From contig JACPPA010000035.1 of the NCBI GenBank assembly GCA_016191285.1, forward strand, positions 1 to 62,350: DNA of 62,350 nt, given 5' to 3'. A model generated the notes under the pieces. It worked only from the letters and a program-made list of their open reading frames with translations, made no database searches and was not told where the DNA came from. The position numbers and the translations under genes are program-made. The stretch's first letter is position 1. Every line of letters starts with the position of its first letter. Positions 47,744 through 55,143 of this stretch are shown one piece after another. Origin of the DNA: Gammaproteobacteria bacterium (GTDB lineage Bacteria > Pseudomonadota > Gammaproteobacteria > Ga0077536).

Positions 47744-48148
47744 ATGTCCGAACGCGCTCATACTGTTGTAATCGTGGATGATAGCGCCGCCGTCCGCATA
47801 TTTTTTGAGAAGGTCGCGACCGCCATCGACGTTGAGCTCAAGACCTACCCATCGGCGGCGGCCGCGCTGGAGTATCTGGGCACCCAACAACCATCGCTAC
47901 TGTTTCTTGACATCATCATGCCCGACAAAGACGGTTTGACTTTTTTGCAAGAGCTGCGGCGGTTGCCGCTTCATCAAAACACCACGACCATCGTGATAAG
48001 TTCCAAGGATTACGCGCAAGACCGGAACACCGCGCGACAGCTCGGGGTCGTCGAGTTCGTCGCCAAGCCGATGACTACGCGCGTCATTGAGGACTTAATC
48101 GTTAAATACACCGGAGCCAGGCTTCGTTCCGCCGATACCCGCTCATGA
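47744..48148 (+). CDS. CheY-like response regulator receiver protein
   Basis: 134 residues, a single receiver domain. The acidic pocket VVIVDDSAAV (about 10-18), the phospho-acceptor Asp in LLFLDIIMPD (about 55), the switch Ser in VISSKD and the conserved Lys in VAKPMTT are all there. No output domain. It is in an ATGA overlap with a metallo-beta-lactamase-fold protein, which may be its output partner. No histidine kinase lies nearby. Confidence 0.92.
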   Translation: MSERAHTVVIVDDSAAVRIFFEKVATAIDVELKTYPSAAAALEYLGTQQPSLLFLDIIMPDKDGLTFLQELRRLPLHQNTTTIVISSKDYAQDRNTARQLGVVEFVAKPMTTRVIEDLIVKYTGARLRSADTRS

Positions 48149-49053
48149 GTGCGAATTATTTGCGATTCTGGGGTGTTCGCGGCTCGTACGCCGCGCCGCA
48201 TAAAACCCACTTGAAGGTTGGCGGAAACACCTCCTGTGTCGAATTTCGCGCTGGTAATTATTTATTGATATGCGATGGCGGCACCGGGATCATACCGCTC
48301 GGCGATGCCTTGATGAGCGCACGCGACATGCCGGAAACGTTGGTGGTGTTTACCCATTATCACTGGGATCATATTTGTGGCTTACCGTTTTTCCAGCCGG
48401 CGTTTTCGTCGCACTGGAAAATTAAATTCTTCGGGCCCGGCGAAACTGCCGGTGAAATCGAACAACGGCTCTCGGATCAAATGAAGGCGCCGTATTTTCC
48501 CGTTGAAATCGGCACGTGGGCGGCCGATATCGAATATCAAGCACCAGTGGCGAGTGGTTTGCAGCACGGGCCTTTCACGCTGAATTATCACAGCGTGCAT
48601 CATCCTGGTGTCACTTATGGCTATCGAATCCAATTGGGCGAAAAAAGCATCGTCTACATGTCCGACAATGAAATCGATTTTCTAAAGTCGTCGATTGCGC
48701 GGCGCGCTGACGAGTTCACGCCAGAAGAGCAGCGCCTAAATAAGACCATGCAAAATGAAGAACGCGCGGCCGAACTTGGCGCGGTGCGCAATGCGGATAT
48801 CTTGATTCACGACGCGCAGTACACCCCAGGCGACTATGCACGCAAACGCGGTTGGGGGCACTCCTGTTACGTCGACACAGTTAATTTTGCAATCGACGCT
48901 CAGGTGAAGGTGTTATATCTGTTCCATCACGATCCGAACTATGACGATGAGCGCGTCGAGGCCATCCAACGCGACTGCGAACAAGTGATCCGCGAACGGC
49001 AGTCGAACTTAACCTGCATCGTCGCGCGCGAAGGAACCGTTGTTCCGCTCTGA
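48145..49053 (+). CDS. Metallo-beta-lactamase fold hydrolase
   Basis: 302 residues. RFWGVRGSYAAP and GGNTSCVEFRAG at the N-terminus, then the metal motif THYHWDHICGLPFF (H-x-H-x-D-H, about 74-79), a further His in HSVHHPGVTYGYR, Asp in YMSDNE and DAQYTPGDY. Proteins of this group are hydrolases (phosphodiesterase-like) of unsettled substrate; they often accompany receiver domains. Coupled by ATGA to the CheY-like gene. Confidence 0.88.
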   Translation: MSANYLRFWGVRGSYAAPHKTHLKVGGNTSCVEFRAGNYLLICDGGTGIIPLGDALMSARDMPETLVVFTHYHWDHICGLPFFQPAFSSHWKIKFFGPGETAGEIEQRLSDQMKAPYFPVEIGTWAADIEYQAPVASGLQHGPFTLNYHSVHHPGVTYGYRIQLGEKSIVYMSDNEIDFLKSSIARRADEFTPEEQRLNKTMQNEERAAELGAVRNADILIHDAQYTPGDYARKRGWGHSCYVDTVNFAIDAQVKVLYLFHHDPNYDDERVEAIQRDCEQVIRERQSNLTCIVAREGTVVPL

Positions 49054-49073
49054 TTTAGGTTATGAATTGAGCA

Positions 49074-49271
49074 ATGGAGCTTATCCTGAACGGCGAACGA
49101 CGAAGCTTGAGCATGGCGTCGACCGTCGCCGCGTTGGTGTCCGAGTTAAATTTGCAGGGCCGCTTCGCAATCGAAGTCAACGGCGAAATCGTGACGCGTA
49201 GCCGCTATGCCGAGCGTCGACTCGACGCCGAAGATGTAATCGAAATCGTACGCGCGATCGGTGGCGGTTGA
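49074..49271 (+). CDS. thiS: Sulfur carrier protein ThiS
   Basis: 65 residues. Ubiquitin-like sulfur donor for the thiazole of thiamine. It ends with the essential Gly-Gly (AIGGG) that is adenylated and thiocarboxylated. [12 protein letters not shown] is the typical N-terminus. thiG follows, as expected. Confidence 0.93.
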   Translation: MELILNGERRSLSMASTVAALVSELNLQGRFAIEVNGEIVTRSRYAERRLDAEDVIEIVRAIGGG

Positions 49272-49302
49272 TCGCGCGACTCTCCCTAAGGTACTCAGCC
49301 CG

Positions 49303-50118
49303 ATGCCAACGCTCACTTCGCAAGCCAACGATGAAATCACGCCACCGCTGATCATCGCCGGCGTCGATTATGAATCGCGACTGCTGGTGGGAACCGGGAA
49401 ATATCGCGATTTTGACCAGACCCGCGCAGCCATCGAAGCCAGCGGCGCCGAGATTGTCACGGTCGCGATCCGCCGCACGAATATTGGCCAGCAGAAAGAC
49501 GACCCCAATCTGCTCGACTATCTGTCGCCGGATAAGTACACCATTCTGCCGAATACCGCGGGCTGCTACGACGTCGATAGCGCGGTTCGTACCTGTCGCC
49601 TAGCGCGCGAGCTACTGGATGGTCACGATTTAGTGAAACTCGAAGTTCTTGGCGACAGGAAAACGCTCTACCCCAATGTACTCGATACACTCAAAGCCGC
49701 GGAGATCCTATGTCGCGACGGTTTCAAGGTCATGGTGTATACGACCGACGATCCGCTGCTCGCCAAACGCCTCGAGGAGATCGGTTGCGTCGCGGTCATG
49801 CCCCTCGCGGCACCTATCGGATCCGGTCTCGGCATCCAAAACCGTTATTCGATTCGCGAAATTGTCGAAACGCTAAAAGTCCCCGTCATTGTCGATGCCG
49901 GCGTGGGCACTGCGTCGGACGCGAGCATCGCGATGGAACTCGGCTGCGCGGCCGTTCTAATGAATACCGCCATCGCCGAAGCGCGAGATCCCGTGCGCAT
50001 GGCGCGCGCGATGAAGCACGCCGTCATCGGCGGTCGTGAAGCTTTTCTGGCCGGTCGAATGCCGCGTCGCGCGTACGCCTCGGCGTCATCGCCGATCGAT
50101 GGCACTTTCTTTAACTAA
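49303..50118 (+). CDS. thiG: Thiazole synthase
   Basis: 271 residues from ATG 49303 (AAGG upstream; GTG 49261 would overlap thiS by 11 bases). Forms the thiazole phosphate using ThiS-thiocarboxylate, DXP and dehydroglycine. [13 protein letters not shown], the VRRTN-like [10 protein letters not shown], the Schiff-base lysine in LVKLEVLGD (about 110) and [21 protein letters not shown] are conserved. Confidence 0.94.
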   Translation: MPTLTSQANDEITPPLIIAGVDYESRLLVGTGKYRDFDQTRAAIEASGAEIVTVAIRRTNIGQQKDDPNLLDYLSPDKYTILPNTAGCYDVDSAVRTCRLARELLDGHDLVKLEVLGDRKTLYPNVLDTLKAAEILCRDGFKVMVYTTDDPLLAKRLEEIGCVAVMPLAAPIGSGLGIQNRYSIREIVETLKVPVIVDAGVGTASDASIAMELGCAAVLMNTAIAEARDPVRMARAMKHAVIGGREAFLAGRMPRRAYASASSPIDGTFFN

Positions 50119-50147
50119 GTTTCGCGCCGCTTGTCCTGCTCGCTCAG

Positions 50148-50894
50148 GTGTTACACGAAGCACACCACCGGCAAGTCCGCAGTTTTGTCCGTCGCGAAGG
50201 CCGGACCACGGCCGCTCAACTACGCGCCTTGGATTCCTGCCTTCCTCGCTTTGAAATCGCGGCCGCCGGCCCGCTGAATTTTGATCTAGTATTCGGGCGG
50301 CGCGCACCACTGTATTTAGAGATCGGCAGCGGGAATGGCGAATGTACAAAAGCGTTCGCCGAGAGATACCCGGAAAACAATTATCTCGCCATCGAAGTTC
50401 ATCGCCCGGGCCTCGGGCATCTGTTGAATTTGGCGATCGACGCGAAGTTGACCAATCTCCGCGTGGCGCTGCGGGATGTGTATACCGTATTGCCGCAGCT
50501 GGCGCCGGAGTCCGTAACCGGCATCTACGTTTTCTTCCCGGACCCGTGGCCGAAGACTCGGCACCAGAAACGTCGTTTACTGCAAAATCAATTCTTTGCT
50601 GAACTGCGCACGATTCTGCACCGCCACGGGCGGCTGTACCTCGCAACGGATAGCGCGAGTTACGCGGCACATCTTGATGAGCTCATTCCAAACCTGAACG
50701 ACTGGGAAAATTTAAGCGGCACCGGCCTTCACGCGCCACGCTTGAAAGCGCGGCCGCCGACGAAATTCGAAACGCGCGGACTGGCGGCGCAGCACCTCAT
50801 TCGCGACTACGTACTCGCGCGGCGTGCGCATCCGACGGCCGCCGAAGCCTCGAATTTATTTACGAGCGCTAATTTAAACGCCGCGCGTTCGTAA
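50148..50894 (+). CDS. trmB: tRNA (guanine-N7)-methyltransferase
   Basis: 248 residues. Methylates G46 of tRNAs. RSFVRREGRTTAAQLRALD, SAM-binding LEIGSGNGE (about 56), the IEVHRPG segment, and catalytic-region FPDPWPKTRHQKRRLLQ (about 128-144) are diagnostic. The GTG 50148 start has only a weak ribosome binding site; it follows thiG by 29 bases. Its end overlaps yrfG, on the other strand, by 21 bases. Confidence 0.94.
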   Translation: MLHEAHHRQVRSFVRREGRTTAAQLRALDSCLPRFEIAAAGPLNFDLVFGRRAPLYLEIGSGNGECTKAFAERYPENNYLAIEVHRPGLGHLLNLAIDAKLTNLRVALRDVYTVLPQLAPESVTGIYVFFPDPWPKTRHQKRRLLQNQFFAELRTILHRHGRLYLATDSASYAAHLDELIPNLNDWENLSGTGLHAPRLKARPPTKFETRGLAAQHLIRDYVLARRAHPTAAEASNLFTSANLNAARS

Positions 50895-51554
50895 CCAGGG
50901 CAACAACTCGTCCAGCGCGTTAACACTAGCGAACGCCGGATAATGTTTGAGGCTCCCGCTGCTGCTCGGATAGCGCACTCCAAAAACGTGTCGAATGCCG
51001 AACTCGCGCGCGGTGGCGAGCACCGCGGGGTTGTCGTCCACGAGAACCGCCGTACTCGGCTCGATTTGCGCCTGTGCGGTAAATTCAGTCCAAAATCGCG
51101 GGTCCTCCTTGGGCACGCCAAACTGATGCGCGCTCACGATTTGATCAAAATAGGGCGCGAGGCCCGTGCGCACCAGCTTCCGCTGTAGACTCGCCGGGTG
51201 CGCGTTGGTCGCGAGTACACAGCGACTGCGACTTGCGTGGCCGAAGTTTAGAAATTCCAGCGTCCCATCGCGCACACCGATGAGATGCGCTAATTCGTCT
51301 TCAATGTCGTGCAGCGACAAGCCGAACTCGCGACTCCAATGATCCATGCAGTACCACGCCAACGTACCGCGCGCCGTATTTAGCGTCGTGACGACATGCG
51401 CCTTGGCCTCCGGCAACGCCGAACGTTGTCGTGCAGCGAGTTCTCGCGGTAACGCGTAATTCCACACCTGATCGTCAAAATGCAGGTCAAGCAGCGTGCC
51501 ATCCATGTCCAGGATTAGCGTCTTGATTTCACCGTGTGGAACGGATTGCGTCAC
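50874..51554 (-). CDS. yrfG: GMP/IMP nucleotidase YrfG-like HAD phosphatase
   Basis: 226 residues from GTG 51554. HAD motifs: LILDMDGTLLDLHFD (nucleophile Asp), VLATNAHP (motif II), GVPKEDPRFW (Lys) and VLVDDNPAVL (acidic pair). WYCMDHWSREFGL matches YrfG, which dephosphorylates GMP and IMP. The frame is open to ATG 51587/51596 but that would overlap the Sel1 gene; GTG 51554 gives the family's usual N-terminal length. Confidence 0.87.
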   Translation of the reverse strand: MTQSVPHGEIKTLILDMDGTLLDLHFDDQVWNYALPRELAARQRSALPEAKAHVVTTLNTARGTLAWYCMDHWSREFGLSLHDIEDELAHLIGVRDGTLEFLNFGHASRSRCVLATNAHPASLQRKLVRTGLAPYFDQIVSAHQFGVPKEDPRFWTEFTAQAQIEPSTAVLVDDNPAVLATAREFGIRHVFGVRYPSSSGSLKHYPAFASVNALDELLPWLRTRGV

Positions 51555-51564
51555 GTCGGGGTGC

Positions 51565-52647
51565 TTAGTTCGCCGTACTTGGCGCATCGCCGACAATCGC
51601 CGTATGTTTCGCCCGCAATTCCGCAGTTAGCGTTTCCGCCCGTGCAATCTGGTCCGCGTTCAGCTTGCCGCGCAACGCGACGAGGCCGGCGGCGGCGGCG
51701 GATTCACCATTGGCCGCCCCTAAACTGAACCAACTCCACGCTTGGATCAAATCCGGGTTCGTCCCTAAGCCGCGGGCATACATGTTGCCGAGATTGAGCT
51801 GAGCAACGCCGAGCCCCTGGCGTGCGGCTTGCTGTAACCAAAATCGCCCTTCCTCGAAATCGCGCGGCATGCCTTGCCCAAGCACATGTGCCATGCCGAG
51901 ATGAAACTGTGCTTCCGGATTGCCACCGTCGGCGAGTCGCTTTAAGAGATCGCGGGCAGCCGTCGCCGCGGCCGGGTCGTCGTCGCGTTCGAGTTTGAGT
52001 TGCGCGAGGAGCAGCGCGCTGCGTTCACTGCCGTACTGCGAGCGTTCGAGATAGGCCACAGCCTGCGCGGCATCGGTGGTTCCGCCCTGGCCTTGTAACT
52101 GCATGACGGCCAGATTGTAGGCCGCGTCGGGCAGATCTTGATCCGCAGCACGCGTGAACCATGCCCGGGCCTGCCCCAGGTCGCGTGCAACTCCTTCACC
52201 ACGATAAAGCATCAGTCCTAAGGAGAATTGCGCATCACGGTCACCAGCCGTCGCCGCCTGCTCCAACCAGTGCGCCGCCGTGGTGGGCTCCTTGCTCATG
52301 CCGTAACCGCGCAAATGCATGATCCCAAGGTTATACATGGCGCCCGGCAAGCCGCGTTGCGCGGCCCGTTCGAACCAAACCCGCGCATACCCGTAATCGC
52401 GTTGCGTACCGCGACCCTGCAGATACAGCACGCCTAAATTATTCTGTGCGACGGGATCGCCGCCCTCCGCATGCGTGCTGAAAATCGCAAAAGCGCTCGT
52501 GTAATCCCCCCGTCCTAGCGCGGCGCTGGCCGAGTTCGCAGCGGCGCTCGCGCTGTTCATCAGTAACCCAAGCGTCATGCCGAGGAGCGCGCCCCGGACG
52601 CGAACACAACCATCAACGGGCCGAGCTTTCGAGGGAAGTATTCCCAT
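51565..52647 (-). CDS. Exported Sel1-repeat (TPR-like) protein
   Basis: 360 residues from ATG 52647 (GGGAA just upstream); an upstream extension to 52824 looks unlike protein. A signal peptide (about 12-36, ALLGMTLGLLMNSASAA) precedes about seven Sel1 repeats of 36 residues (e.g. AQNNLGVLYLQGRGTQRDY, AMYNLGIMHLRGYGMSKEP, AQFSLGLMLYRGEGVARDL). The repeats form an alpha-solenoid for protein binding; the partner is unknown. It stands back to back with the MNIO cluster, but no functional link is evident. Confidence 0.85.
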   Translation of the reverse strand: MGILPSKARPVDGCVRVRGALLGMTLGLLMNSASAAANSASAALGRGDYTSAFAIFSTHAEGGDPVAQNNLGVLYLQGRGTQRDYGYARVWFERAAQRGLPGAMYNLGIMHLRGYGMSKEPTTAAHWLEQAATAGDRDAQFSLGLMLYRGEGVARDLGQARAWFTRAADQDLPDAAYNLAVMQLQGQGGTTDAAQAVAYLERSQYGSERSALLLAQLKLERDDDPAAATAARDLLKRLADGGNPEAQFHLGMAHVLGQGMPRDFEEGRFWLQQAARQGLGVAQLNLGNMYARGLGTNPDLIQAWSWFSLGAANGESAAAAGLVALRGKLNADQIARAETLTAELRAKHTAIVGDAPSTAN

Positions 52648-52713
52648 GTTATTCCCATTACCCATGCTTAGAATTGCCTCTGTAGCGATAGCGTTACGCA
52701 TCAACTTTGCGAT

Positions 52714-52741
52714 ACCCCGCACAGCCCTGTCTGGGCGGGGT
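52714..52741 (+). terminator. Terminator-like hairpin in the Sel1/RiPP divergent region
   Basis: ACCCCGC (52714-52720) pairs with GCGGGGT (52735-52741) and is followed on the plus strand by CTTTCTT. It looks like an intrinsic terminator for a plus-strand transcript, although no plus-strand gene lies just upstream. It may instead lie in the 5' leader of the Sel1 gene. Confidence 0.4.
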
Positions 52742-52857
52742 CTTTCTTCCCCTTCCACGGTCGTAGTCCCTGAAATCCCGTTCCATGGGCGTTGGTAGAC
52801 AGCAAAATGCACGAGGGCTACCATCGGCTTGCCGCCTACGAAACCGTACTCCGTGCG

Positions 52858-52894
52858 CCCTACGGGATGTAGGGATTATCGACCGTTTTACGGT
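52858..52894 (+). promoter_or_regulatory. Two perfect inverted repeats upstream of the RiPP precursor
   Basis: CCCTAC-N5-GTAGGG at 52858-52874 and ACCGT-TTT-ACGGT at 52882-52894, about 60-90 bases before the ATG. They could be operators for a metal- or stress-responsive regulator. A TA-rich stretch (TACTAAATAAAAC, 52908-52920) after them may hold the -10. Confidence 0.4.
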
Positions 52895-52949
52895 GCTCGT
52901 GCAGCGGTACTAAATAAAACGTTTTGAAGCTATTGAGGAGGAAGGTCAG

Positions 52950-53258
52950 ATGAACAAAAACAACTTGAAACCGGTCGTCGCCGCAATTGGCTCTACGGTC
53001 GTCTTAGCGCTGTCGGCTGCCGCGTATGCCGATAACCCGTTTCAAATGGTCGAATACGGCAATCCAGTCACGGTGGCGATTGATGCCGTGGATATGAAGG
53101 GTAATAAGGTCAAGATTAACGACGAGACTGGCTTCACTTACGGTGGCGACAACATGGGCGCCTACGCGTCCGGTAAAGTTGGGACCGGCTCCAAGGATCC
53201 CGCCGTGTGTGGCTCGTTCGCAGGCACCAGCTGTTCGATGGCGCACCTACAAAAATAG
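52950..53258 (+). CDS. Exported precursor peptide of an MNIO (DUF692) RiPP cluster
   Basis: 102 residues. A signal peptide ends at AYA-D (27/28); the mature part starts DNPFQMVEYG, like bufferin-type precursors. Cys87 and Cys95 are the only cysteines, in AVCGSFAGTSCSMAHLQK at the C-terminus. Bufferins and Hvf peptides are exported and have Cys residues converted by the DUF692 oxidase to copper-binding groups. The usual EGKCG repeats are not present, so this is either a divergent precursor or a different substrate. GAGGAGGAAGGT before the ATG is a very strong ribosome binding site, fitting a highly made precursor. The oxidase gene follows after 38 bases. Confidence 0.85.
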   Translation: MNKNNLKPVVAAIGSTVVLALSAAAYADNPFQMVEYGNPVTVAIDAVDMKGNKVKINDETGFTYGGDNMGAYASGKVGTGSKDPAVCGSFAGTSCSMAHLQK

Positions 53259-53296
53259 ATCGCCATTAGCATTAGTCTACCTACGCGACCGGTGCG

Positions 53297-54154
53297 GTGT
53301 ATCGGATCCCTCGGGTACACGGCGCCGGGCTCGGACTCAGGCGGGCCCATTTGGGCCCGCTCTTGGTTTCGGTTCCATCCGCCATTGAATTCATGGAGGT
53401 CGCGCCCGAGAACTGGCTCGGGGCCGGCGGTCGCCTCGGCGCTGCCCTCGAAAAAATTGCGAGTTCAGTTCCTTTAGTCGCGCACGGCTTGCTGCTCAAT
53501 TTAGGGGGCGTCGATCCGATCGATGTGACCTTTGTCCGCCAGATAAAAACCTTCCTCGATCAATTTGACGTCCGTGTTTACGGCGATCATCTGACTTTTT
53601 GCGGCGACCAGGGACTGCTCTACGAGTTACTCCCGATGCCATTCACGGCGGACGCGATTTCGCATATGGCGAGCCGCATTCGGCAAGTACAGGATATTTT
53701 GGAACGCAGGATCGCAGTTGAAAACGCCGCGTATTATTGCGTACCCCACCAAACCCTCTCCGAACTCGATTTCATCACTGGCATCCTGGCCGAAGCGGAC
53801 TGCGATTTACTGCTCGACATCAATAACGTGTACGTCAACAGCGTCAATCATCACTACGATCCGCTGACGTTTATTCGGCAACTGCCGTTCGAGCGAGTGG
53901 CGTACGCGCATGTCGCCGGTCACCTGCGGACCGCCGATGGCCTCATCATCGACACTCACGGAGAAGCAATCATCCCGTCCGTGTGGGATTTGCTCGCGCA
54001 GACCTACGCGGAATTCGGTGTCGTTCCGACCTTGCTCGAGCGCGACGAAAATATTCCGGATTTGGATGCCGTTCTAATCGAGATCGCGCAAATTCACGCC
54101 GCTCAACAGGCGGCGACGCGCGCAAATTCGACGCACACGGCGAGCATCGCATGA
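53297..54154 (+). CDS. bufB: DUF692 multinuclear non-haem iron oxidase (MNIO)
   Basis: 285 residues, TIM-barrel fold. Typical sequence: GLGLRRAHLGPLL, FMEVAPENWLGAGG, VAHGLLLNLGG, YGDHLTFCG, IAVENAAYY, CDLLLDINNVYVN, YAHVAGH, IDTHGEAI and LLERDENIP. These His, Asp, Glu and Asn positions form the two- to three-iron site of MNIO enzymes (MbnB, TglH, HvfB, BufB). MNIOs modify cysteines in RiPP precursors. The GTG start has no clear ribosome binding site. ATGA overlap with the DUF2063 partner. Confidence 0.9.
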   Translation: MYRIPRVHGAGLGLRRAHLGPLLVSVPSAIEFMEVAPENWLGAGGRLGAALEKIASSVPLVAHGLLLNLGGVDPIDVTFVRQIKTFLDQFDVRVYGDHLTFCGDQGLLYELLPMPFTADAISHMASRIRQVQDILERRIAVENAAYYCVPHQTLSELDFITGILAEADCDLLLDINNVYVNSVNHHYDPLTFIRQLPFERVAYAHVAGHLRTADGLIIDTHGEAIIPSVWDLLAQTYAEFGVVPTLLERDENIPDLDAVLIEIAQIHAAQQAATRANSTHTASIA

Positions 54155-54930
54155 CCGACGGCGTTGAACTCGACTTTCGCGCCGCACAGCGTGCTTTTTC
54201 GCAGCACGTGCGCGATCCGGCGCGCTACCCAGCACCGAATGGGCTCGACGCACGACGCGTCGCGGTCTATCGCGACGCGGTGATCTACAACATCGAACGC
54301 TTCATGTCGGATAATTTTCCGCGCGTAAAAGCCGTCATTGAGCCGACGCGCTGGACCGATCTGGTCCGCGATTATTTGGTTCGTCATCGTGCCGATACCC
54401 CGGCGTTCGCCCGACTACCCAATGAATTTCTGGCCTATCTAACCCAGCAGCGTCACGATGCGCGCGATCCTCCGTATTTGGTCGAACTTGCACATTTTGA
54501 CTGGCTCGAAAACGAACTTGCCACCGACCTGCGTCACATCGATACCACTAGAATCGATCCGCAGGGCGACCTTCTCGACGCGCCCATCGCCGTCAACCCA
54601 ATTCACGTGGTCACCACTTACCGGTTTCCCGTGCACGCGATTGACGGTGATTACGCAGCGAGCGACGCACCTGCGCGGGCGACGCATATCGTCGCGTTCC
54701 GCGACACGGCTCACCGCTATGCCTTCCTCGATCTAAACGCCGTCGCTTTAGAGCTTTTCATGGCGGTACGCGATAACCCAGCGCGCACTGCACGCGCGAT
54801 GTTAATCGATATCGCAACCGAACTTGGGCACGCCACGCCGGCCGCCGTTATCCAAGGTGGCAGCGATATCCTGCAGCGCATGCGCCAGCGAGAATTGTTA
54901 CTCGGCACCAAGATTTCGCCCGCTCCCTAA
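54151..54930 (+). CDS. bufC: DUF2063 RiPP-recognition partner of the MNIO
   Basis: 259 residues from ATG 54151. The N-terminal helical domain has FRAAQRAFSQHVRDP and RRVAVYRDAVIYNIERFMSDNFPRVKAVI, typical of HvfC/BufC (DUF2063) proteins, which bind the precursor and assist the oxidase. LPNEFLAYLTQQ and YLVELAHFDWLENEL also match. The overlap with bufB shows that they are made together. No bufD/DoxX-type gene follows. Confidence 0.88.
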   Translation: MTDGVELDFRAAQRAFSQHVRDPARYPAPNGLDARRVAVYRDAVIYNIERFMSDNFPRVKAVIEPTRWTDLVRDYLVRHRADTPAFARLPNEFLAYLTQQRHDARDPPYLVELAHFDWLENELATDLRHIDTTRIDPQGDLLDAPIAVNPIHVVTTYRFPVHAIDGDYAASDAPARATHIVAFRDTAHRYAFLDLNAVALELFMAVRDNPARTARAMLIDIATELGHATPAAVIQGGSDILQRMRQRELLLGTKISPAP

Positions 54931-55143
54931 ATCATCGCGCGGCTGGCGCCATGATCGTTATCGCGTAGGCGCGCGATAAAAGTGCAGGCCGTGACGAAGT
55001 GTCGCCGCTACTTTGAACGTCGCGCACTCAAATAGGTGGCCGACGATGGCCTTTCGTGTCCGCCACGCCTCGTGTACAGTTTGTGTGGACTCCATCATCG
55101 GCAACCTCCGATTACTCGGTCTCCGATAGCGACCACGAGCCAC

